A stretch of DNA of 64,000 bases from Pseudomonas frederiksbergensis. GTDB taxonomy: Bacteria > Pseudomonadota > Gammaproteobacteria > Pseudomonadales > Pseudomonadaceae. The notes under the pieces are model-generated. The model did no database searches and was not told the DNA's origin. It saw only the letters and a list, made by a program, of their open reading frames with translations. The stretch's first letter is position 1, and each line of letters opens with the position of its first letter. The translations under genes and the position numbers were made by a program. Location: positions 2,035,501-2,099,500 of the forward strand of contig NZ_CP018319.1 of NCBI RefSeq assembly GCF_001952935.1, given 5' to 3'. Of the stretch, positions 46,974-55,903 are shown in pieces.

Positions 46974-48803
46974 ATGGAAATCTTAGTGGACGTCGTTAGG
47001 GTTGCGGGCTTCAGAGGTGTAAAAGAACTAGAGGTAAATTTATCCCCAGTTACAGTTTTAATCGGGATGAACAACTCTGGGAAGACTTCCGTAATCAAAG
47101 CGCTTCAACTTTCTCTCGGAGATTATGCGCGACTTCTAACAGAGGAAGATTTCCATATATCTAAAGACCAGACGCGAGCCACAGAAATAAAAGTGGACTC
47201 CCGAATTGTGCCAATAGATGCCACCGGAGCGAGAGCCAAAGTCTTTCCGGCCGCTTGGATGGAGCACTTTGGCGATAGCATTCAGTCAGAAGCTGATGGT
47301 AGTCAATTTGTGGCATTACGCTCAAATAGCCGCCCAAACTTGATAAAGGGTGGATTTGAAACCAATAGGTTTTCACTCGACAAATGGCCGGAATATACAG
47401 ACTGGCAAACTGCGTCTGTTAAAGAGACTCGTCTGGGCAATAAAAGATTCAACTTGTCACTAATACCAATTGATGCCCAGCGAGACATACATAACGAGTT
47501 AAAAGACAAATATTCATTTGTAGGAAAAATACTTTCGAGTGTCTCCTATGAAAAAGCAGATATTGATTCAATGGAGAAAGTCATAGCTCTTGCAAATAAC
47601 GAAGCTGTTAGCAAAAGTGAGGAGCTTAAAAACCTAAAGGCACACTTAGAATCGCTTAGTGCGTCATTCCAAGGAGCAGGAAGCGCCGAAATCACACCAT
47701 TCCCCAAAAAAATTCGCGATCTATCGAAACACTTTTCGATCCAGTTCGGGGAAGACTCCAGCAATTCGTTTTCTATGGAATATCATGGAATGGGTACTCG
47801 CAGCTGGGCATCAATGTTGACCGTAAAATCTTTTTTGGAAATGACGGCAAACAAACACAAAGAAGAAGAGGAGCCATTTTTCCCTATCCTGGCTGCTGAA
47901 GAGCCAGAGGCGCACCTTCACCCAAATGCTCAAAAGACGCTCTATCACCAACTGGCAAGTTCTGAAGGCCAAGTCGTTGTTAGTACACACTCACCCTACC
48001 TCGCGGCCATGGCTGAACAGTCCTATATCCGCTATCTACGAAAGCGCCAAGACGACATTTTTGTAGGACAGTTGGCTAATGGATTAGATCCCGAGGATAA
48101 GAGACGTCTGCAAAGAGAGGTCATGCATTCAAGGGGGGAAATAATTTTCTCCAAAGCTCTTGTTCTATGTGAAGGGGAAACAGAAGAACAGGCCCTTCCG
48201 CTCCTATTTAAAAAATATTTTAATTTTGATCCGTTTGTCTTAGGTGTGAGTTTCATAGGTGTTGGCGGATCCGGAAAAAAATATCTTCCTTTTCTCAGTT
48301 TCGCAAGGGATTTCTCAATTCCGCTGTTTATATTTAGTGACGGTGAGGCTGAAGCCGTCCGCGGCCTGACTAAGGTGTACAGCGGAGTATATGGTGCAAC
48401 CGATGTGACACACTGCGACAATATAACTATCCTCGACGGTACTGACTTCGAAGGATATCTACTCTCTTCCGGCCATAGGGAATTGGTAGTATCGGTCATT
48501 ACCGATCTGGACGGAGTTGATGCAGTTGATCGCTGGATTGAAAAAAGAAACGGGACTTCCTCCGGACGCGCCAAGACTAACCAACCTCCTTGTAAATCAT
48601 GTGGCCAGCCCATTTTCATTGATATTATTAGAGATTATAAAAAGGCAGGCGGTGAAGATATCGCGATTTGTGAAATACTCGATTCAAGCAAACCACGCTT
48701 TGCTCCGGCGATAGCTGAAAAACTCTGCACTTTAGACCCCGCTCACCTGCCGCCAAAAATCATAGAGCTTTTTGAAAATATCAAAAAAGGGGCCGGATTG
48801 TAA
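46974..48803 (+). CDS. gajA: Gabija protein GajA (OLD-like ATPase-TOPRIM endonuclease)
   Basis: 609 residues. The ABC-like ATPase part has Walker A GMNNSGKTS at about residues 32-40 and Walker B region ILAAEEPEAHLHP at about 303-315, with STHSPYLAAM as switch. The TOPRIM part has LCEGETEEQAL (Glu near 399) and FIFSDGEAEA (about 452). GajA assembles with GajB into a nicking complex that blocks phage replication and is released from inhibition when nucleotides are depleted. Four Cys in CKSCGQPIF...(near 545) are unusual. Its TAA overlaps the ATG of the next gene; the sequence is AT-rich. Confidence 0.93.
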   Translation: MEILVDVVRVAGFRGVKELEVNLSPVTVLIGMNNSGKTSVIKALQLSLGDYARLLTEEDFHISKDQTRATEIKVDSRIVPIDATGARAKVFPAAWMEHFGDSIQSEADGSQFVALRSNSRPNLIKGGFETNRFSLDKWPEYTDWQTASVKETRLGNKRFNLSLIPIDAQRDIHNELKDKYSFVGKILSSVSYEKADIDSMEKVIALANNEAVSKSEELKNLKAHLESLSASFQGAGSAEITPFPKKIRDLSKHFSIQFGEDSSNSFSMEYHGMGTRSWASMLTVKSFLEMTANKHKEEEEPFFPILAAEEPEAHLHPNAQKTLYHQLASSEGQVVVSTHSPYLAAMAEQSYIRYLRKRQDDIFVGQLANGLDPEDKRRLQREVMHSRGEIIFSKALVLCEGETEEQALPLLFKKYFNFDPFVLGVSFIGVGGSGKKYLPFLSFARDFSIPLFIFSDGEAEAVRGLTKVYSGVYGATDVTHCDNITILDGTDFEGYLLSSGHRELVVSVITDLDGVDAVDRWIEKRNGTSSGRAKTNQPPCKSCGQPIFIDIIRDYKKAGGEDIAICEILDSSKPRFAPAIAEKLCTLDPAHLPPKIIELFENIKKGAGL

Positions 48804-50692
48804 TGAATCTTTCAGCTAATCAAATTGCGATTGTAGAAGCACCGATTGGAATTTCAATCCAGGTTCTTGCCTCGGCTGGCTCCGGAAAGACGCGCGTATT
48901 AACTGAGCGCATTCGCCATATAGTGCAAAAAACCAAAAAAGACAAAATTATCGCTCTCACCTTTACAAATAAAGCAGCCGGAGAAATGCTTTCGCGGTTA
49001 AGCGACCTAGAAGGTGTCGAGGATAGGTGCTGGATAGCTACCGTACATTCAGTGGCTCAAAGAATACTTGAGCAATATGGGCATACAATCGGACTACCCG
49101 CCGATCTCCAAATTTACGAAAGGGACTTGGATAGAAAGGCCGTTTTCCTTCAATCCTTGCGTGATAGCGGGGTGGACATTGATGAGTTTCTTAATGTTGA
49201 TGATCATAATCTGAAAAAAAATCGCTCAAAAATAATCCAAGACTATATGGATAATTTCTCTTTGGTTAAAAGAGAACTTTTGAGCGAATCAGAAATAAAA
49301 TCTCGATTTAAAGACGCAGGATTTTGGTCTACTTTCCAGACTTACCAACAAGCACTTCTATCCAGCGGCGGCATAGACTTTGATGACATTTTGGTCTACG
49401 CCCACAGGATTCTTTTGGAGCAGCCTTGGTGCGGAGACATATATAGAGCAAAATACAAACACCTATGTATTGATGAAGCCCAAGATTTAAACAAGGCCCA
49501 ATATGAGTTTGTGAAAGCTTTGTGTGGCGATGGAGTTACAAGTATTTTCATGGTCGGCGATCCTAACCAGATGATTTACGGCTTTAACGGTTCGTCTCAT
49601 CAGTATTTATGCGAATCATTCGTAAAAGATTTTTCTCCAGCCCAGTTCGCACTTAATCAGAACTATAGAAGTTCTCAGTCTGTTATTAGGCTCGCGAACA
49701 AAATAAAACCGGGAAGCCAAGAGGTGTCGAGCTTTGCCTTGAAGGGATATGAATTGATCCAAGATCTTGCCGATGAACAGCAAGAGGCGTCCTGGATTTG
49801 CAAGACAATCCTTGATCTGGTAGCGCACGCAACTCATCCCGAAATAGAAGGAGACATCGATTTCAGCAAGATGGTTGTAATCGCGAGAAACAGATTCGTT
49901 TTTACTACACTTGAAGAAGAGTTACGGGCCAACTCTGTTCCTTACTTCCTGAAGAAAGGAGAGCGCTTGACCGAACCCACTACTGTTTTTGGAAAGGTTT
50001 TAGATCTATCTATCAGGCTCAAACTGAATCCGAAAGACTGGGTTGATGGTAAAAAGCTTTGTGCTACACTCGGTGTTACTCCCCCCGCCAGCTGGGGAGG
50101 AAGAAACATCCTTCTAGATCTGGCTGGGCTCGTTGATCGCTCTGCTATACCATTGGCAGACATCCAGATCCTATTACTTAAAGCAATTCATGATTTAAAT
50201 ACTGACCAGCCAAACATCCCCAAGATGCATGCTTTTTTTAAAGACACCCTAGAGGCCGCAGGTTCAACCCATTCTATAGAAGTCGATGAAGAGATAGCTT
50301 TATCTCTTCAAGAACTTGAAGAATTTAGAGCGTTTTGGACATATTTCAAACGAAAAGGATTAGGTGACTCATTACTCGCATTTAGGAATGCTATGGCGCT
50401 AGGTCAGCTAAGTGAAGAGTTCGATCCTAAAGGCTTGATGTTGAGTACTGTTCACACGATGAAGGGTTTGGAAAAAGATATCGTGTTTTTGATGGGTATG
50501 TGCGAGGGAGTTTTTCCGGACTATAGAGCAAAGAGCCAACAAGAACTCGATGAAGAGAAAAATAATGCTTTTGTAGCTGTCACTCGATCTAGAAGATGGA
50601 TATATATAACCTACCCACGATTCAAAAAAATGCCTTGGGGAGACGTTAAGCCGCAGCGACCATCGAGATTTATTAACTTAATGCGCCAGTGA
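48803..50692 (+). CDS. gajB: Gabija protein GajB (UvrD-like helicase)
   Basis: 629 residues of superfamily 1A helicase, longer than the roughly 500 residues of the Bacillus cereus protein. Motif I ASAGSGKTR is at about 23-31, motif II CIDEAQD at about 220, motif III FMVGDPNQMIYGFNG, motif IV LNQNYRSSQSV, motif V STVHTMKGLEKDIVF and motif VI FVAVTRSRRWIYI follow. All are complete. It starts one base into the gajA stop codon, so the two are made together. No third gene belongs to the unit. Confidence 0.93.
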   Translation: MNLSANQIAIVEAPIGISIQVLASAGSGKTRVLTERIRHIVQKTKKDKIIALTFTNKAAGEMLSRLSDLEGVEDRCWIATVHSVAQRILEQYGHTIGLPADLQIYERDLDRKAVFLQSLRDSGVDIDEFLNVDDHNLKKNRSKIIQDYMDNFSLVKRELLSESEIKSRFKDAGFWSTFQTYQQALLSSGGIDFDDILVYAHRILLEQPWCGDIYRAKYKHLCIDEAQDLNKAQYEFVKALCGDGVTSIFMVGDPNQMIYGFNGSSHQYLCESFVKDFSPAQFALNQNYRSSQSVIRLANKIKPGSQEVSSFALKGYELIQDLADEQQEASWICKTILDLVAHATHPEIEGDIDFSKMVVIARNRFVFTTLEEELRANSVPYFLKKGERLTEPTTVFGKVLDLSIRLKLNPKDWVDGKKLCATLGVTPPASWGGRNILLDLAGLVDRSAIPLADIQILLLKAIHDLNTDQPNIPKMHAFFKDTLEAAGSTHSIEVDEEIALSLQELEEFRAFWTYFKRKGLGDSLLAFRNAMALGQLSEEFDPKGLMLSTVHTMKGLEKDIVFLMGMCEGVFPDYRAKSQQELDEEKNNAFVAVTRSRRWIYITYPRFKKMPWGDVKPQRPSRFINLMRQ

Positions 50693-51049
50693 TAACGCAG
50701 ACGCTGAGATGTCATCGCCACAAGGACCTCGCCAACCGTCTCCAGCTATCTCATTGGAGGCGCGGCGTGCCGCCTACTACACCTCCCCTAAAAACAAGCT
50801 GGATAAATTATGGGGCCTCAGCATGCGCAATAATCTCTTTTAGTGTTATCCGAGCGACGTAAACGCTAATCACCAGGTAAAGCTGTCCAGCCATGCTGGT
50901 GACGAATAGCAGCATTCCACTTCCCGTGCTGATACCTTCTGTGGGCATATCCAGATCAAGTAGATGGATAGCCTCAGGACTCTGCGGATCCGGATTCGAT
51001 TTCACCGAACGCCATAACTAGCTGATTTATTTATCCCTTCGACAACAAA
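50693..51049. other. Region between gajB and the Mrr-type gene
   Basis: 357 bp. It contains a weak minus-strand open frame at 50808-51005 (65 codons, GTG start, one hydrophobic stretch GMLLFVTSMAGQLYLVISVY) whose start lies inside the direct repeat at 50989-51034. I cannot assign it and give it low weight. No terminator with a clear T-run was found behind gajB. Confidence 0.5.
50989..51034 (+). repeat. Direct repeat, left copy (Mrr-KTSC cassette)
   Basis: The segment TCCGGATTCGATTTCACCGA followed by a 25-bp block starting CGCCATAACTAGC and ending ATTTATTTAT recurs at 52727-52771. The final 25 bp are identical; the first 20 differ by one gap and three bases. The TTCGAT core looks like a tRNA T-loop. 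Confidence 0.8.
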
Positions 51050-52027
51050 TTAATAACCGTACAATATTTGCCGCGTGGTAAATTCGTTATTGCTATCGTC
51101 CAACCAAATGTCTAGACCAGATACTTCCTTTGGAAGAATCAATGCGTTCGCTCGAGGCAGGCTCTTAAGTAGCTCAAGCAATCTTTCACCATCGAAAAGC
51201 TCGAGTTCTAACCTAGCATTTACACTATGCTTTAGTTTATCCGGAATCTCTAAAGCTTTTTTACTGTACCTTGTCGCAGTAGTCACGAAGATTCCCTTAG
51301 AAACATTCTCAATGGCTAATGCTCCTAGGAAGTTTCTAACCTCCGCCACCCCTTCCACGTCTCGATTTATTCTTCGCTTCACCTGGACCGCCGATAGTAT
51401 TTTTCCACCCTTGTGGCAAACATGCAAATCTATCCCCCCATCCTGAGTATGTGTATTGGCTGTTGCACTTACCACGTCACAACCTAGATGCTCTTTTAAA
51501 AGACTTCCCACAAGTAACTCTGCTGCTGACGCAGAAATCAGCTTGCGATCACTCCACTTTCTGGTCAGATGAAAAACCAGATCATCAATAGCAACCTTGC
51601 TGCTCGATATATCTATTTTTTCTATCCCTGGGCAATAATCATCGGGACTTCGCGAGTTTATACCAGACGGATAAATCACTCCTCGCTCGTTTGACCACCA
51701 CCAACCACACCTAGGGCAAGAGAATAAATTCTTGCACATCAAAATAAAAGATGATCCGGGTTTAGATTTTATTATCTCATCAAACTCCACTATGTCGCCC
51801 CGACTCATCTCCTTTGGCTCTCGATAATGCTTTAGCTTACCTCGGCAAATATGACACACTTCGTCATTAAACTCAGACTCCACCACCAATCCTGATCGTT
51901 CATATTCCGCAACATCCATATTATGATCAAATTCGAGAAGATGTCTAAATGCTATTCGCTCTGCATAACCAACGCTCAACTTTAACCCCCTAAAAACCAA
52001 TAAATTTTTTATACTAAAAGACGGCAC
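51050..52027 (-). CDS. Mrr-type restriction endonuclease with N-terminal zinc-finger cysteines
   Basis: 325 residues. The N-terminal half has paired cysteines CHIC and CPRC (about residues 58-61 and 103-106), probably one zinc site. The C-terminal half is an Mrr_cat/PDDEXK domain: an acidic residue in TQDGGIDLHV (about 205) and the QxK motif in SAVQVKRR (about 227). Mrr-like enzymes often cut modified DNA. No methylase is nearby, which fits a modification-dependent nuclease. AT-rich; the start at 52027 lies at the start of an AT-rich gap. Confidence 0.83.
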   Translation of the reverse strand: MPSFSIKNLLVFRGLKLSVGYAERIAFRHLLEFDHNMDVAEYERSGLVVESEFNDEVCHICRGKLKHYREPKEMSRGDIVEFDEIIKSKPGSSFILMCKNLFSCPRCGWWWSNERGVIYPSGINSRSPDDYCPGIEKIDISSSKVAIDDLVFHLTRKWSDRKLISASAAELLVGSLLKEHLGCDVVSATANTHTQDGGIDLHVCHKGGKILSAVQVKRRINRDVEGVAEVRNFLGALAIENVSKGIFVTTATRYSKKALEIPDKLKHSVNARLELELFDGERLLELLKSLPRANALILPKEVSGLDIWLDDSNNEFTTRQILYGY

Positions 52028-52250
52028 CGTAAAATCACACCTCGCAACTAAAAACTGGACAGATCAGTGCAACGCGGCACAGACCACTACGATCAAACAT
52101 AGCCGACTAATGAGTTCGCTTAATATCATGGCCTGCCCCCAATCTTCGCCAAGAGAAGCGTGAAATTAATATCGAATAGCTGGCACGCATTTAGTCAATA
52201 TTAAAAAACAATAAAAGCACATATCTTTGAGTTTCAGCATAGTTCTGCCC

Positions 52251-52272
52251 AAAAAAAACCACTCAAAGTGGT
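52251..52272 (-). terminator. Terminator of the KTSC gene
   Basis: On the minus strand ACCACTTTGAGTGGT is followed by eight T, 38 bp past the KTSC stop codon. The rest of the 282-bp gap to the nuclease gene (52028-52309) is AT-rich and holds no gene. Confidence 0.85.
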
Positions 52273-52309
52273 AACGATTTAGCCGCTACCACCTCATAAG
52301 TGATACAAG

Positions 52310-52540
52310 TCAATATTTACGAGAAAAATTTGATTTAACCACGCTTGAAATATAGCTATTGAGTCCGCGGCCAGCCACAGCAAGTCGCTGTAATTCAGCA
52401 ACCATTACTGGTCCGGGACGATTGGAATCATATACATAGGTTCTATAGGCTCCTGAGGCGAACTCTACGGATATCGACCCTTGTGCCAGTTCATATGCCA
52501 CCACATTTGACTGACCACTGAGATTTTTGTAACGCTCCAT
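52310..52540 (-). CDS. KTSC domain protein
   Basis: 76 residues matching the KTSC fold (YKNLSGQSNVVAYELAQGSI, VEFASGAYRTYVY, LQRLAVAGRGLNSYI). The ATG at 52540 was chosen because AGGAGATG ends 7 bp before it; more distal in-frame ATGs abut the same sequence. KTSC proteins resemble the C-terminal domain of lysyl-tRNA synthetase in name only and have no settled role; they often lie near mobile elements. Confidence 0.82.
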   Translation of the reverse strand: MERYKNLSGQSNVVAYELAQGSISVEFASGAYRTYVYDSNRPGPVMVAELQRLAVAGRGLNSYISSVVKSNFSRKY

Positions 52541-52726
52541 GTGTCTCATCTCCTGAAACTGGCAAGTCGCCAGTACACATACTTTAGACATCAATTGACT
52601 CCCAGCCAAGTCGAAAGTCCATTACCTCAAGAAGCACGTGTAAATTGCGAGTTTCGCCAACACCGAGTAGATACAAGAAAGGTAGCGGGAGCTCAAAATC
52701 AGCAACTCTATGATGTAGTACAAGCC

Positions 52727-52771
52727 TCCGGTTCGATTCCACTGAGCGCCATAACTAGCTGATTTATTTAT
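52727..52771 (+). repeat. Direct repeat, right copy (Mrr-KTSC cassette)
   Basis: Second copy of the repeat at 50989-51034, 1.74 kb apart in the same orientation. Here the left half continues smoothly into the tRNA-like relic, whereas the left copy does not, as expected of recombined attachment sites. Confidence 0.8.
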
Positions 52772-52854
52772 AGTTACTAGTTGGGGTACGCCATATTTTC
52801 CAGCGAACTCCAGACGCCCGAATAACCTAGTCTCGCTGAAACATACCGTTCGTC

Positions 52855-52867
52855 TGGTGCCGCACCA
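52855..52867 (+). repeat. Candidate attR of the tRNA-Thr island
   Basis: TGGTGCCGCACCA equals the last 14 bases of tRNA-Thr with one G missing, and GTTCG lies a few bases upstream as in the tRNA T-loop. A tRNA-style terminator follows 10 bp later. Confidence 0.5.
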
Positions 52868-52876
52868 TACAAAACG

Positions 52877-52904
52877 AAGCCCTCGTAGAAATACGAGGGC
52901 TTTG
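52877..52904 (+). terminator. Terminator hairpin, first of a duplicated pair
   Basis: AAGCCCTCGTA-GAAA-TACGAGGGCTT is followed by TGTTGTTT. A close copy without the GAAATA loop segment is at 55855-55876, with the same flanks (TACAAAAC and TTTGTTGTTTC). Confidence 0.75.
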
Positions 52905-52945
52905 TTGTTTCTGGAACGTCCACTTTTTGTCCACACACTGGAATC

Positions 52946-52968
52946 TGTGGGAGCGAGCCTGCTCGCGA
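52946..52968. repeat. Single REP unit
   Basis: TGTGGGAGCGAGCCTGCTCG plus CGA matches the left half of the REPIN at 24196. No inverted partner lies nearby. Confidence 0.8.
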
Positions 52969-53046
52969 TGAGGCCGTCAAACCCAACGACGATCTACTGA
53001 CCAAGAAAAAGGGCTGCCTTTCCAAGGCACCAAACACGAAGCAACC

Positions 53047-53688
53047 TCAACCAAACAGCATCCTTTGCCAATGATCCTCACCCACGATGGCAATCGAAGC
53101 TCCTGCCTCCCGCAACTCCACTGCCTTCATGATCTTCGTTCCATAAGTACTGTGGCGCCACTGCTCATTACCCACGCTACCGACCACCAGATAATGCACC
53201 TTCTTACTCACACCGCCCCCAATCAAACCACCTCGTTCTTCGACCAGCGCCTGGCAATCCTTACGCGGCCCAAAGGCCATGACACCCGTAAATACAAACA
53301 TCCGGCCATCCCACACCAAATCAGGGGCCGGTAAATTGAAGGGAAGGTCCGTAGGAGCAACGGCAACAGCACCGCCGACCTTCGCTCCCTCAATGCCCAC
53401 TCCAGAAAAACCACGCAGGATGTTAAGCAGCTCCAGGGACTCATCCTTGTCCAGAGCATTTTCCTGAAGCATGCACGCCAAACGCGAATACAGCAGATTG
53501 ATCACCGGATCGTTCAGATGCGCGAGATTGTTTTCCAACCATTGCTTTAGAAAAACCGCTTCTGTGATGTTCACAACACCGTCGGCCGTAATCCCAGCGG
53601 CCAACCCGACCAAGGCATCGGCGGCGCGTCGATCGATTCGGGCGCGGTTGAAGAATTTGCTGTTCTCGAATTCGTGGTGTAGATCCAT
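53047..53688 (-). CDS. BRCT domain-containing protein
   Basis: 213 residues. The N-terminal helical half (RRAADALVGLAAGITADGVVNITEAVFLKQW) resembles a TerB-like region. The C-terminal half is a BRCT domain of the NAD-dependent ligase type (WDGRMFVFTGVMAFGPRKDC, VEERGGLIGGGVSKKVHYLVVG, GTKIMKAVELREAGASIAIVGE). No catalytic residues, so a DNA- or protein-binding role is likely. The residue pattern is complete. Confidence 0.88.
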   Translation of the reverse strand: MDLHHEFENSKFFNRARIDRRAADALVGLAAGITADGVVNITEAVFLKQWLENNLAHLNDPVINLLYSRLACMLQENALDKDESLELLNILRGFSGVGIEGAKVGGAVAVAPTDLPFNLPAPDLVWDGRMFVFTGVMAFGPRKDCQALVEERGGLIGGGVSKKVHYLVVGSVGNEQWRHSTYGTKIMKAVELREAGASIAIVGEDHWQRMLFG

Positions 53689-53788
53689 TACGGGTTTTCC
53701 TTGGGGTGGGTACTGGATTGATACCGAAGCATTAGCGGGTAAATGTTGTGTTCAAAGCTAGCATCGCTGCGCGCAGACACCCCTTCTA

Positions 53789-55528
53789 TTAGAGTTCGGG
53801 CAACTGGCCAATGCGCCCCATCATTTCTGTCACAACCTGCAGGTCCAGCAGAAATTGATCAACCGTCTTGAACTCCCTGTTGGTATGGCCGGTGTACTTG
53901 AGTTCAAGCCTGGCCAGACCAAACTGTACGCCATTGGGTAAATCATGGACTGAGGTGGCGCCGGAAGAGGAGCCGAATCTGCTTTCCATTCCCAGGTTTT
54001 CGCTGGCCACGGCCAACAACGCCTTGGCCCATTCTCCTTCCGGATTGCGGTGCATCGGTTCGGCGATCGAATAGTCGAAGGCCACTGCAACCTGAGCTTT
54101 CTTGCTCCAAACGCCCAGTTTTTCAGCGATTTCGGCTTTGAGCACTTCAGAGGACTTGCCCTTTGGCAGCCGCAGGTTGATCGCAAGCTTGAAAGCTTTC
54201 TCGTCCATCGTGATAGCGGTCGGAGAAGTAGTCAGCGGCCCCATGAATGGATCGGAAAAGCCGATTGCCAGTTGACCGCCCAGGTAGTCCAGGCCCCAAT
54301 TGTCGGTGCTGTAGCGGGCTGCATCGGTAATGTGGTTGTGCTTGATGGCAACTTTACCGTCAAGGCTGTTGATCAAGCCCAGCATTCTGGCGACCGGGTT
54401 AATACCGGACTCGGGCTCGGAAGAGTGCGCAGCAACGCCGGTCACGGTCAGCTTGACGCTTTCGCCGACGACCTCGGTAGTCACCTTGAAGTTGTCGCCG
54501 TTGTCGTGGGCATATTCGTTACCGGCCTTCTGCAGGCTGACCGCCAATTCGGCAGGCTTGTCACTCACCAAGGTCGCGACCGATGTTAATGGAATCTGGT
54601 TCGCTGCAAGGCCACCTGTCATCGCGGTAATTTCGGCGCCCGTACCCTCTGCGTTGCGGCGGGCAAAGGTTGCCATGACCGTCCCATAGCCTTTTTCGGC
54701 AATCACCACAGGATAACCGCCGTCCAGCGCCACGTTGTAACTGGGGGTTGGGTTGCGTTCGAAGTAATAGCGGATAGCATCCCCGGCGATTTCCTCGGTA
54801 GTGTCTATCAGCAGCTTGAAGCTCCTGAGCAGCGGCAGTTGCTCTTCCTTGATGATTTTCATGGCGTAGAGCGCCACCACGATGCCGTTCTTGTCATCTT
54901 CTGTGCCGCGCCCATACAGGCGGTTGCCAATCAGGGTGACCTTGAACGGGTCGAGGCGGGTGCCATCTTCCAACACCCAGCTTTGCGGATCTGCGGGCAC
55001 CACATCGGCATGGGCATGAATGCCAACGACTTCATCGCCAGCGCCTTCAAGGGATACCTCATAGACACGGTTGTCGATGTTGCGAAAGTTCAGGTTGAAC
55101 GAGTGGGCAAGGCCTTGAAGTTTCTCCGCGATTCGGATGAATTCCGGATTGTCATACTGGGCAACGCCATCCACCTGGAAGGTCGGGATGGCCACCAACT
55201 GGCCCAGGGTCTCAATGGCAGCGTTGCCGTACTTGATCCGTGCATACAAGCCGAGCAGGCGATGGATCTGGTTCTGCTGTTCGGCGAGAAGGGGCGTGTT
55301 GTCAAGGAACGCACGAATGGCTGCATCAAGGTCGTCGTTTTTGGCCAGCTCAGTCCCGCCGATCTGTTCCAGGAACTGTCGGAAATCAGTTGCCGATGTA
55401 TCACCGAAAGTTTTGAGAATGGCTGTGCTTTGTTGGGGCGGGATATTGGCAAGGGCAGGCAGGGTGATCGGAGAAAGGCAGGCCAACATCAAAGCGGCCT
55501 TTGCGAAGTGCTTGAGTGAGGCATTCAT
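53789..55528 (-). CDS. Secreted M20-family dipeptidase
   Basis: 579 residues from the ATG at 55528, where a signal peptide begins (MNASLKHFAKAALMLACLSP...ALA) after AGGAAAG. An upstream in-frame ATG at 55576 adds 16 charged residues. Zinc ligands and catalytic residues lie in VVGIHAHADVVPAD, GRGTEDDKNGI and TTEEIAGD; the inserted dimerisation domain follows. The length and the GxED-D pattern fit PepV-like dipeptidases. It probably degrades short peptides in the periplasm. Confidence 0.87.
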   Translation of the reverse strand: MNASLKHFAKAALMLACLSPITLPALANIPPQQSTAILKTFGDTSATDFRQFLEQIGGTELAKNDDLDAAIRAFLDNTPLLAEQQNQIHRLLGLYARIKYGNAAIETLGQLVAIPTFQVDGVAQYDNPEFIRIAEKLQGLAHSFNLNFRNIDNRVYEVSLEGAGDEVVGIHAHADVVPADPQSWVLEDGTRLDPFKVTLIGNRLYGRGTEDDKNGIVVALYAMKIIKEEQLPLLRSFKLLIDTTEEIAGDAIRYYFERNPTPSYNVALDGGYPVVIAEKGYGTVMATFARRNAEGTGAEITAMTGGLAANQIPLTSVATLVSDKPAELAVSLQKAGNEYAHDNGDNFKVTTEVVGESVKLTVTGVAAHSSEPESGINPVARMLGLINSLDGKVAIKHNHITDAARYSTDNWGLDYLGGQLAIGFSDPFMGPLTTSPTAITMDEKAFKLAINLRLPKGKSSEVLKAEIAEKLGVWSKKAQVAVAFDYSIAEPMHRNPEGEWAKALLAVASENLGMESRFGSSSGATSVHDLPNGVQFGLARLELKYTGHTNREFKTVDQFLLDLQVVTEMMGRIGQLPEL

Positions 55529-55903
55529 CGTGCGGACTTTCCTATCTCTGTAGGCTTTGGGTGATTGATGCTTCATCGATGAAACATCAACCCGCGAAAC
55601 CTAACACGATGATGGAGTGCCACGACGGCCCCTAAAAAAAAGAGAACTGTCCTACATATATGTAAGAAGCGCTACTCAGCAACGAGCGGCATTTACGCTC
55701 ATGGGACGCTTGTTTTTTCAGGGTTTGCCAGGGTGTGGGACTGAGTAGTCACCCGTCAGGCTAAGTGGTCGCGCATAGGCATTACAGAGAAAAGGGGGCC
55801 GAGAAAAGCGGACTAAAAAGAGGACGGATTTACTTTTTCGACTCTACAAAACAAAAGCCCTCGTACGAGGGCTTTGTTGTTTCCGGGGTTTGGAAAAGCG
55901 GTC
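55529..55903. other. Intergenic region between the peptidase and the SDR gene
   Basis: 375 bp with the peptidase promoter region on the minus strand and the duplicated terminator at 55855-55876. No gene and no clear promoter box were recognised. Confidence 0.6.
55855..55876 (-). terminator. Terminator hairpin, second of a duplicated pair
   Basis: AAGCCCTCGTACGAGGGCTT is a perfect 20-bp palindrome with flanks identical to those at 52877. It lies 28 bp past the SDR stop codon; the minus side continues TTTTGT. Confidence 0.75.

Larger units (their letters stand above)
52541..53046. other. Right end of the island: tRNA-like relic, repeat and att candidate
   Basis: 506 bp without a gene. From about 52681 to 52753 the DNA has the layout of a decayed tRNA: AGCTCA...AGCAACT (D-arm region), then GGTTCGATTCC (T-loop) at the right distance, ending GAGCGCCA. 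The direct repeat, the tRNA-Thr-like 3' fragment at 52855, a terminator and a single REP unit follow in that order. Open frames across this region are not supported. Confidence 0.55.

Noticed and set aside
50808..51005. 65-codon minus-strand frame with a hydrophobic stretch
   Set aside because: GTG start inside a direct repeat, no ribosome-binding site and no family; mentioned only within the gap entry.
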